NCBI GenBank assembly: GCA_005887925.1
Contig: VBLP01000203.1
Span: forward strand, 1 to 33,122
DNA: 33,122 nucleotides
Source of the DNA: Deltaproteobacteria bacterium
GTDB taxonomy: Bacteria > Myxococcota_A > Polyangia > Haliangiales > Haliangiaceae
Reading direction: 5' to 3'
Under the pieces are notes generated by a model. That model saw only the letters and a list, made by a program, of their open reading frames with translations. It was not told where the DNA came from and searched no databases. Of this stretch, positions 25,023-33,122 are shown piece after piece. The translations under genes and the position numbers were made by a program. Within the stretch, counting starts at the first letter, position 1. Each line of letters opens with the position of its first letter.

Positions 25023-25250
25023 TCACGAGCTGTGCCAGCCCACAGGCGGTGCTGCGGTGGGCTCCAGCGCAGCATCTGCGGGGGACCCCCGGGCGTCTGC
25101 AAGGATTGCGCGATCGTCGTCGAACAGGATCCGGCGCGGCGGGGTGTCGACGTCATCGAGCTGGCCGGACCGGACGGTCCACGCAAAGGCTGCGACCGCG
25201 ACGCCGGCGAACACCAGGGCGAGCGGGAGGATGAGATAGAGGATGGTCAT
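25023..25250 (-). CDS. ccoS: cbb3 oxidase assembly protein CcoS
   Basis: A 75-aa protein. One N-terminal TM segment ([21 protein letters not shown]) is followed by the CcoS-typical [20 protein letters not shown]. It is needed for copper and haem insertion into CcoN. ATG 25250 overlaps the TGA of ccoI by 4 nt. The C-terminal tail after the conserved part is longer than in small CcoS proteins ([17 protein letters not shown]). Confidence 0.95.
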   Translation of the reverse strand: MTILYLILPLALVFAGVAVAAFAWTVRSGQLDDVDTPPRRILFDDDRAILADARGSPADAALEPTAAPPVGWHSS

Positions 25251-27667
25251 CGGGGGTCCTCGGCGCGGAACGCCCGGGAGCGCAGCGAGCTGGCGAGCAC
25301 CGTCAGCGAGCTGAGGGGCATGACCGCCGCGGCGATCAGCGGGTGGATCCAGCCGAGCACCGCGAGGCTGCCGGCGAGCAGGTTGTAGGCGAGCGAGAAC
25401 TTGAGGTTGCGCCGGATCGTCGCCAGCGTCGCCTGCGCGCCGGCGCAGGTCGCGGCGATCGCGGTGATGGACGGCGAGCGCAGGTAGACGTCGGCGGCCT
25501 CGATCGCGATCTCGGCGGCACCCGACACCGCGATGCCGGCGCTGGCGGCGGCCATCGCCGCGGCATCGTTGACACCGTCGCCGACCATCGCGACCGGGCC
25601 GTGCTCCCGCGCCGCCGTGACCGCGGCGACCTTGTCCTCGGGCGAGACCCGGCCGTGGCAGTGCGCCCACGGGATGCCGAGCGTGCCGCCGACCCGGCGG
25701 ACGACGCGCTCGTCGTCTCCGGACAGGAGCTGCACGTCCCAGCCCAGCCGGACCAGCGCGTCGAGCGCCTCGCGCGCGTCGTCGCGGATCGGATCGGCGA
25801 GCCCGGCGACCGCGACCATCGTGCCGTCGCACGCGATCACGATCGGGGTCTCGCCGCGATCGGCGAGCTCCGCGATCCAGCCGTCGATGATGGGGCGCGA
25901 CGGGCAGCGCTGGCGCACCCAGGCCGGCGCGCCGACCACGACGCGGTGATGGCCGACGGTCGCGGAGACGCCGCGGCCGAGCTCCTCGGTGATGTCGGTC
26001 GCCACCCCGGCGGGCCGGGCGTGGGCGCAGAGCGCGCGGGCGATCGGGTGGTTGCTGCCGGATTCGGCCGCCGCGGCCAGCGCGGTCGCGTCGACATCGC
26101 CGTACCAGCTGACCACCGCGAGCTTGCCCGCGGTCAACGTCCCGGTCTTGTCGACGAACAGCGTGCCCGGCGTCGCGAGCCGCTCGAGCGCATCGGCGCC
26201 CTTGATCAGCACGCCGCGCCGCGCCGCGCGGCCGAGCGCGACGGTGACCGCGAGCGGCGTCGCCAGCGCGAGCGCGCACGGACAGGTCACGATCAGGAGC
26301 GCCATCGCATGCTCGGCGCCGGCGGCCACCGAGTGGCCCCAGATCACCGACCAGCCGATCAGCGTCAGCGCGGCGACCGCCGACACCACGGCGACGAACC
26401 GGCCCGCGATCCGGTCGACCAGCCGCTCGATCGGCGACTTGACCGACAGCTGTGCGATGCTCGCGACCAGCCTGCCGACGCGGGTGACCTCGCCGACCGC
26501 CGTCGCGCAGACCGCGATCGGGGCGGCGACATTGACCGTGCCGGCGTGGACGTGCGCACCGGGCGCGACATCGATCGGCCGCGACTCGCCGGTCAGGACG
26601 CCGAGATCGATCGCCGAGCGCCCGGCCACGACGTCGCCGTCGACCGGGATGATCTCGCCGACCAGGACGCGCACGACGTCGCCCGGCACGATCGCCTCGA
26701 TCGGCACGTCGGTGGCCGCGCCGTCGGGCCGCTCCGGGCCGAGACGGTGGGCACGGCTCGGCGTCAGCGACAGCAAGAGCTCGGCCGCGGTCGAGGCCCG
26801 GCGCTGGTGACGCAGCACGATCCAGCGCGCGGTCAGGAGCAGGAACACCAGCATCGCGAGCGAGTCGAAGTAGATCTCGCCGACGCCGCGGATCACGTTG
26901 GCGCTGCCCCAGAGCAGCCCGGCCAGGATGCCGATCGACAGCGGCAGATCGAGGTGGAGCCGGCGCGCGCGCAGCGCACCCAGCGCGGTGCGGAAGAACG
27001 GCGTCGCGGCGAAGCCGAGGGCGGGCACCGCGACGCACAGCGACGCCCAGCGGAAGAAGCCGGTGTCGGCGCGCGACATGCCGCCGAACAGCCCGGCGTA
27101 CAGCGCGATCGCCAGCAGCATGAGGTTGCCGGCCGCGGCGCCCGCGACGCCGAGCTTGACGAGCAGCGCGCGATCCTCGCGGCGGCGCAGCGCGTCGCGC
27201 TCGAGGCCGCGGTAGGGGTGCGGCGGGTGGCCGATGCGGTCGAGGTAGCGCGCGATCTGGGCGAGCGAGGTGACGGCGGGATCCCACGCCACGTCGGCGC
27301 GGCTGCGCCCGAGATCGACGCGCACGTCGCTGACCCCGGCGAGGCAGCGCGGCGCGCTCTCGACCAGCCACACGCACGCGGTGCAGCGCAGGTCCTCGAG
27401 GTAGAGGGCCGCGCGCGCCGTGCCGCCGGGGCCGGCCTGCACGTGCAGGCGCTGAAACGCCGGATCATCGAGCTCGGTGTAGCCGTGATCGGTCGTCCGC
27501 GCCGGCTCGGCGGTCTCGCGCAGCGCGTAGAACCGCTCGAGGCCGTTGGCGGCGATCGCGCCGTACACGACCTCGCATCCGGAACAGCAGAAGGCCGATG
27601 CCCGGCCGGCCGGCACCGGCAGGCTGCAGTGGCGGCACGGCGCGGGGGCAACCGCGGCGGCGGTCAT
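25247..27667 (-). CDS. ccoI: Cu+-exporting P1B-type ATPase CcoI (FixI/CopA2)
   Basis: An 806-aa P-type ATPase. The N-terminal Cys cluster (CRHCSLPVP...[10 protein letters not shown]) and the HMA-like domain with CTACVW are typical of CcoI. It has membrane helices, the CPC metal site ([13 protein letters not shown]), the phosphorylation site DKTGTLT and the hinge [10 protein letters not shown]. It delivers copper to the periplasm for cbb3 assembly. ATG 27667 overlaps the upstream TauE-like gene by ATGA. The track ORF's longer N-terminus (to 28363) is a shadow of that gene. Confidence 0.96.
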   Translation of the reverse strand: MTAAAVAPAPCRHCSLPVPAGRASAFCCSGCEVVYGAIAANGLERFYALRETAEPARTTDHGYTELDDPAFQRLHVQAGPGGTARAALYLEDLRCTACVWLVESAPRCLAGVSDVRVDLGRSRADVAWDPAVTSLAQIARYLDRIGHPPHPYRGLERDALRRREDRALLVKLGVAGAAAGNLMLLAIALYAGLFGGMSRADTGFFRWASLCVAVPALGFAATPFFRTALGALRARRLHLDLPLSIGILAGLLWGSANVIRGVGEIYFDSLAMLVFLLLTARWIVLRHQRRASTAAELLLSLTPSRAHRLGPERPDGAATDVPIEAIVPGDVVRVLVGEIIPVDGDVVAGRSAIDLGVLTGESRPIDVAPGAHVHAGTVNVAAPIAVCATAVGEVTRVGRLVASIAQLSVKSPIERLVDRIAGRFVAVVSAVAALTLIGWSVIWGHSVAAGAEHAMALLIVTCPCALALATPLAVTVALGRAARRGVLIKGADALERLATPGTLFVDKTGTLTAGKLAVVSWYGDVDATALAAAAESGSNHPIARALCAHARPAGVATDITEELGRGVSATVGHHRVVVGAPAWVRQRCPSRPIIDGWIAELADRGETPIVIACDGTMVAVAGLADPIRDDAREALDALVRLGWDVQLLSGDDERVVRRVGGTLGIPWAHCHGRVSPEDKVAAVTAAREHGPVAMVGDGVNDAAAMAAASAGIAVSGAAEIAIEAADVYLRSPSITAIAATCAGAQATLATIRRNLKFSLAYNLLAGSLAVLGWIHPLIAAAVMPLSSLTVLASSLRSRAFRAEDPR

Positions 27668-28350
27668 GGCGCGCTCCGGTGGCAGTGCGGCGCCGTCGCG
27701 CCCGTCGCGCCGGCATCGGCCCAGCGCCCGGCCAGCGTCGCGAGCCCGAGGACGATCAGGATGCCCGCCGAGATCACCGGCATGCGGCGCCGCATCGCAT
27801 CGAGCACGGCGCCGCCGAGCGCGAGCACGCCGGTCATCGCCGGCACGGTGCCGAGCCAGAACACCGCCATCACCAGCGCGCCGGCCACCGGGCTCGCTGT
27901 GCCGGCCGCCGAGACCACGAACGCCCACAGCCAGCCGCACGGCAAGAGGCCGGTCAGCACGCCGACGAGCCACGCCCGCCCGGCGGGGCGCCGGCCGCGG
28001 ATCTGGACCAGCCCGCGCTGGAACAGCGCGCCGCCGCTCGACTGGACCGTGATCCAGCCTGCCGCGACGGCGATCGCGCGCACGCCCCAGCCGACGATCG
28101 CACCGCCCGCGACGATCGCCGCGACATGCTGCACCGCCGCGAGGTGGCCCGCGACGTCGACCGCGCTGCCGACGAGGCCGGCGAGCGCGCCGAGCGCGCC
28201 GTACGTCGTCAGCCGCCCCAGCGCGTGGATCAGCGCGAGCCGCAGCGAGCGCGCGCCGCCGTGCAGCCCGACCAGCGGCCCGCACATCGCGACGCAGTGC
28301 AGGCTCCCCGCGAGGCTCGATCCGAGGATCGCGGCCCAGAGTGCGATCAT
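27664..28350 (-). CDS. Sulfite exporter TauE/SafE-like (DsbD_2-type) membrane protein
   Basis: A 228-aa polytopic protein. It starts MIALWAAILGSSLAGSLHCV, with the family motif GSLHCVAMCGP, and a second similar motif GLLPCGWLWAF, in the arrangement of cytochrome-biogenesis-related TauE/SafE proteins found in cbb3 operons, probably linked to copper handling. ATG 28350 fits an upstream GGGGGCT; the track start at 28485 adds residues from the gap. It overlaps ccoI by 4 nt. The 148 bp before it (28351-28498) show nothing further. Confidence 0.88.
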   Translation of the reverse strand: MIALWAAILGSSLAGSLHCVAMCGPLVGLHGGARSLRLALIHALGRLTTYGALGALAGLVGSAVDVAGHLAAVQHVAAIVAGGAIVGWGVRAIAVAAGWITVQSSGGALFQRGLVQIRGRRPAGRAWLVGVLTGLLPCGWLWAFVVSAAGTASPVAGALVMAVFWLGTVPAMTGVLALGGAVLDAMRRRMPVISAGILIVLGLATLAGRWADAGATGATAPHCHRSAP

Positions 28351-28498
28351 CGAGCCCCCACAACGCCAGACGACGCCCGGAGGGAGTCGACGGATCTCGT
28401 CTCGGTGCGACCGGGGAGCCACGAATGGTTCTGATGAGGAGCTTCCGGTGAGCGCGAAGCCCCTCTCGATCGACCCGTCGCCCACGGCACCGGTGTCA

Positions 28499-28948
28499 TC
28501 ATCTGGCCTCGACCGCGACGTGCTGGACGTAGTGCGCGCCGCCGCGATCGGCGGCGATGGTGAGGTCGTGCCAGCCGCGGCGCTCGCGGAGGTCGCCGCG
28601 ATAGTGGCCGCCGCCGGTGGTCGCGAGCTCGAGGTCGAGCAGCTCGCCGGCGTGCGCGCGCTGGTAGCCGGTGATGTGGACCCGCGCGCCCTCGATCGCC
28701 CGGCCGGCCGCGTCGGACACGGTCACGTCGACCGCGCCGGCCGCGATCGCGACCTCGGCGTGCCAGCCCAGCGCGCGGCTGGCCGACGCGCGGTCGAGCT
28801 CGTCGTCGTAGTGCGCGGCCCGGTCGTAGTACTGCGGGATCACCTGGGTGCCGCCGTCGTTGGCGACCACCGCGAGGATCACCATCGCGATGACGTTGCC
28901 GGCGAGCAGGCCGACGATCGCGATGATCCAGGTCACGCGCGGCGTCAT
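28499..28948 (-). CDS. ccoH: FixH/CcoH-family cbb3 assembly protein
   Basis: A 149-aa protein. One N-terminal TM helix (VTWIIAIVGLLAGNVIAMVIL) is followed by a periplasmic beta-sandwich domain (WHAEVAIAAGAVDVTVSDAAG ... HDLTIAADRGG), with the YYDRAAHYDDELD segment typical of FixH. It stabilises assembly of the oxidase. ATG 28948 overlaps the ccoG stop by ATGA. Confidence 0.92.
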   Translation of the reverse strand: MTPRVTWIIAIVGLLAGNVIAMVILAVVANDGGTQVIPQYYDRAAHYDDELDRASASRALGWHAEVAIAAGAVDVTVSDAAGRAIEGARVHITGYQRAHAGELLDLELATTGGGHYRGDLRERRGWHDLTIAADRGGAHYVQHVAVEAR

Positions 28949-30360
28949 CGCTCACCTCGCTCGCGGCCGCGGTCGTCGGCTTCGCCGCCGTCGGGGCCGA
29001 GCAGCGTCACGGTGACGATCCGCTCGAACTGCTGATCGTCGAAGATCCGCAGGTGGACGCGGCGCTCGCCGTGGTGGAACGTCGACGCCGCGGCCTCGAC
29101 GTAGAGCGGGATCGGCTGGGCGTGATGCGGCCGGATCTCCCACACCGCGAGCGGCGACTTGAGCACCGCGTCGGGCGAGCCGGCCAGCGAGATGACGTAG
29201 TGGCGAGGCTCGTCGCTCTCGTTCTCGATCTTGAGCTGGACCGCCGACGCGATCCGGCCGTCGGGCAGGGTCACGAAGCTCGGCCCGTCGTTGCGCAGCG
29301 CGGTCACCTCGGAGGTCGCGCGCGACGCCACCGCCCACACGAACAGCGAGCCGACGATCGCCAGCAGCGCCGGATACACCACCAGGCGCGGACGCAACAG
29401 CTTGCGCGGCACGCCGGCGAGCTGGTCCTGCGACGTGTAGCCGATCAGGTGGCGCGGCCGGTGCAGCTTGTCCATCACCGCGTCGCACGCGTCGATGCAC
29501 TGGGCGCAGCCGACGCACTCCATCTGCAGGCCGTCGCGGATGTCGATGCCGGTCGGGCACACCGCGACGCAGGCGCTGCAGTCGACGCAGTCACCGCGCG
29601 CGCCGGTCGCGACCGCGAGCTTCTTCGCCTTGGTCCGCGGCTCACCGCGCCGCGCGTCGTAGCCGACGATCAGCGACTGGCGATCGAGCAGCACCGACTG
29701 CAGCCGGCCGTACGGGCACGCCACGATGCAGGTCTGCTCGCGGAACCAGCCGAAGTTGGCGAGCATCAGCACGGTGACCAGCGCCACCACGCCGAACCCG
29801 CCGGTGTGCACCGCCGGCGACTCGAGCACCCAGACGCGCAGCCGGTCGACCCCGACGAAGTACGCGAGGAACACGTTGGCGATCGCGAACGCCAGCGCGG
29901 CGTAGATCGCCCACTTGATCAGCCGGCGCGGCGCGAACCTCGACAGCCGGGCCTGCTGCGCCGGCGTGCCCTCGAGCCAGCGCTCGATCGGCCGGAACAC
30001 GTGCTCGAGGTACACCGTGTGCGGACAGCCCCAGCCGCACCACACGCGGCCCAGCAGCGCCGTCAGCACGAACACCGCCAGCACGATGGTCAGGCCGAGC
30101 AGCAGCAGCAGGAAGCCGTTGCTCGGCCGGAACACCGCGCCGAACGCCGACAGCTCGCGCGTCACCAGGTCGATCAGCAGCGCGGGCCGGCCGCCGATGC
30201 GGACGAGCGGCAGCGCGACGAACAGCGCGATCAGCGCCCACGCCACGATCCGGCGGCGACGCAGGAACCGGCCGCGCGCCAGCTTGGGACGGATCCAGTT
30301 GCGCGTGCCGTCCTCGTTGAGGGTCGACAGGATGCGGTGGTGCGGCAGCGGCGGGGACAC
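28945..30360 (-). CDS. ccoG: CcoG, ferredoxin-type copper-reducing accessory protein
   Basis: A 471-aa membrane protein. Several TM helices and RVWCGWGCPHTVYLEHVFRP lead to two ferredoxin-like clusters, CVDCSACVAVCPTGIDIRDG and CVGCAQCIDAC, then a periplasmic IG-like C-terminal domain. CcoG family members help cbb3 assembly by reducing copper. The start is GTG 30360, because AGGAG lies 5-7 nt upstream; the track's 30885 start is a shadow of ccoP. Confidence 0.95.
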   Translation of the reverse strand: MSPPLPHHRILSTLNEDGTRNWIRPKLARGRFLRRRRIVAWALIALFVALPLVRIGGRPALLIDLVTRELSAFGAVFRPSNGFLLLLLGLTIVLAVFVLTALLGRVWCGWGCPHTVYLEHVFRPIERWLEGTPAQQARLSRFAPRRLIKWAIYAALAFAIANVFLAYFVGVDRLRVWVLESPAVHTGGFGVVALVTVLMLANFGWFREQTCIVACPYGRLQSVLLDRQSLIVGYDARRGEPRTKAKKLAVATGARGDCVDCSACVAVCPTGIDIRDGLQMECVGCAQCIDACDAVMDKLHRPRHLIGYTSQDQLAGVPRKLLRPRLVVYPALLAIVGSLFVWAVASRATSEVTALRNDGPSFVTLPDGRIASAVQLKIENESDEPRHYVISLAGSPDAVLKSPLAVWEIRPHHAQPIPLYVEAAASTFHHGERRVHLRIFDDQQFERIVTVTLLGPDGGEADDRGRERGER

Positions 30361-30386
30361 GATGGCTCCTTCGATGGATGCGGCGA

Positions 30387-31043
30387 TCAGGGCGCGAGCG
30401 CGGGCACCGACTTGCCCTGCGGCTCCTTGCCGGGGAGGTTCTTGCCGCGCAGCGACGACACGTAGGTCGCGACGGCGATGATCTCGGCCGGCTTCATCAC
30501 CTCGCCCCAGGCGATCATCGCGGTGCCCGGAGCGCCGCCGAGGATCGTCCCGTAGAGGTCCAGCCGCGTCGTGCCGTGGATCTGGTAGAGGTCGGTGAGG
30601 TTCGGCCCGATCTGGCCGCGGCCGTCGGCGGCGTGGCAGCCGATGCAGCGGCTGGTGAACACCTCGGCGCCGCGCGCGACGACATCGGGGTTCTGCACGC
30701 CCGCGGCGAGCATCTCCTCGGTGACGCTCGGCCCGCCGCCGCCCGGCCCACCCCTGTAGCCGGCCTGCCAGCCGGCGAGCGCGATCTGGTACTTCTCGGC
30801 CGGCGTCTTGCCCCAGCCCGCGATGTTGTAATAGGCGAAGTACAGGAACGCGACCACGAAGGTCGCGGCGAAGATCAGGTTCCACCAGCCGGGGAGCGGG
30901 TTGTCGTACTCGCGGATCCCGTCGTAGGCGTGATCCATCAGGCGCGCCTGATCCAGCGTGTCGTCGGCCCTGTCGTGGGCCGGGCTCGCATCGCGCGAAC
31001 CGACGACCGGGATGTCATCTGCAGTGGTGGCGTGCATCGTCAT
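30387..31043 (-). CDS. ccoP: cbb3 oxidase subunit CcoP, single-haem form
   Basis: A 218-aa protein. The N-terminal part (YDGIREYDNPLPGWWNLIFA, one TM helix, WGKTPAEKYQ) is the typical CcoP N domain. It is followed by only one cytochrome c domain (CIGCH; axial Met likely in EVMKPAEI). Most CcoP proteins carry two haems and are about 290-310 aa, so one domain is absent. The C-terminus ends in KSVPALAP with no sign of a frameshift in the next 26 bp. ATG 31043 overlaps the ccoQ stop. Confidence 0.93.
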   Translation of the reverse strand: MTMHATTADDIPVVGSRDASPAHDRADDTLDQARLMDHAYDGIREYDNPLPGWWNLIFAATFVVAFLYFAYYNIAGWGKTPAEKYQIALAGWQAGYRGGPGGGGPSVTEEMLAAGVQNPDVVARGAEVFTSRCIGCHAADGRGQIGPNLTDLYQIHGTTRLDLYGTILGGAPGTAMIAWGEVMKPAEIIAVATYVSSLRGKNLPGKEPQGKSVPALAP

Positions 31044-31227
31044 CGGGGTGCTCCCTGGGCATCGGCGTCATCGGCGAGTGGCAGCTGGGCGCAGGCGGCG
31101 TGCTCGGCGGCGCGGCGCCGTCCGCCATGCCGGATCAGCACGCCGGCGAACACCATCAGGAACAGGACCAGCGACAGCTCGGCGTACTGCACCGGCGTCA
31201 ACGCGGACACGAGCTCGGACAGGCGGA

Positions 31228-31231
<4 letters not shown>
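31040..31231 (-). CDS. ccoQ: cbb3 oxidase small subunit CcoQ
   Basis: A 63-aa one-TM protein (VIRLSELVSALTPVQYAELS then LVLFLMVFAGVLIRHG). GTG 31231 is chosen because AAGGAGG lies 6 nt upstream and it overlaps the ccoNO stop (GTGA). It is hidden inside a track ORF (31040-31915) that is otherwise a shadow. Confidence 0.9.

Positions 31232-33122
<1,891 letters not shown>

Noticed and set aside
25343-29035. 1230-aa plus-strand ORF
   Set aside because: Antisense shadow of ccoI, the TauE-like gene and ccoH; His/Arg/Asp-rich without domain motifs.

Overview
This GC-rich window (roughly 70% G+C by eye) looks like a chromosomal segment of a myxobacterium-like member of the former Deltaproteobacteria (Myxococcota). 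That assignment is inference. It rests on base composition, very large multihaem cytochromes, a sigma-54/NtrC-type regulator, a globin-coupled sensor kinase and dense operons with ATGA/GTGA overlaps.

Layout. (A) 1-3083, plus strand: the 3' end of an accessory locus. It holds a 17-unit 18-bp tandem repeat read as a hexapeptide repeat, an unrecognised protein, a BREX-type (DUF2791/BrxD-like) P-loop ATPase, and a protein with cytidine-deaminase-fold zinc motifs (CAE...CYNC). (B) 3124-4820: divergent housekeeping genes, a MetX-like alpha/beta hydrolase and a PPOX flavoprotein. (C) 4837-18804: a stress/oxygen-response island with a small ORF, Hsp20, a secreted protein, three universal stress proteins, a phosphotransferase/APS-kinase-like pair, an NtrC-family response regulator (frameshifted), a globin-coupled histidine kinase, a receiver-kinase hybrid, a Uma2 remnant, a lipoprotein plus Pat-type protein acetyltransferase operon, and a hemerythrin. 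(D) 18699-24971, minus strand: a porin-cytochrome type operon with 27-, 13-, 4- and 12-haem cytochromes, a predicted outer-membrane barrel and a small membrane protein. (E) 25023-33122, minus strand: a cbb3 oxidase operon in the order ccoNO (fused, 5' end outside the window), ccoQ, ccoP (one haem), ccoG, ccoH, a TauE/SafE-like gene, ccoI, ccoS.

Main discovery. Region C appears to be a compact sigma-54 regulon. Nine sites match the -24/-12 pattern (GG-N10-GC, several close to TGGCAC-N5-TTGC). They are accompanied by a repeated palindrome, CGCGCA-N5-TGCGCG (core CGCA-N5-TGCG), usually as two copies 29-31 bp apart. In three promoters the copies are centred near -62 and -92, and in three others near -74/-77 and -104/-107. 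At seven of the nine promoters the -12 GC lies exactly 14 or 15 nt before the start codon, which predicts nearly leaderless mRNAs. The likely controllers are encoded inside the island: the haem-globin sensor kinase and the NtrC-type regulator, which itself has such a promoter. The gene content (haem-sensor kinase, USPs, Hsp20, hemerythrin, protein acetyltransferase) resembles the mycobacterial DosR hypoxia/dormancy regulon, rebuilt on sigma-54 logic. That functional reading is inference; the DNA patterns are visible directly.

How the parts may work together: a falling-oxygen or redox signal sensed by the globin kinase would switch on the stress island. The hemerythrin promoter sits inside the 3' end of the 27-haem gene, which links the regulon to the electron-transfer operons (cbb3 high-affinity oxidase and multihaem conduit).
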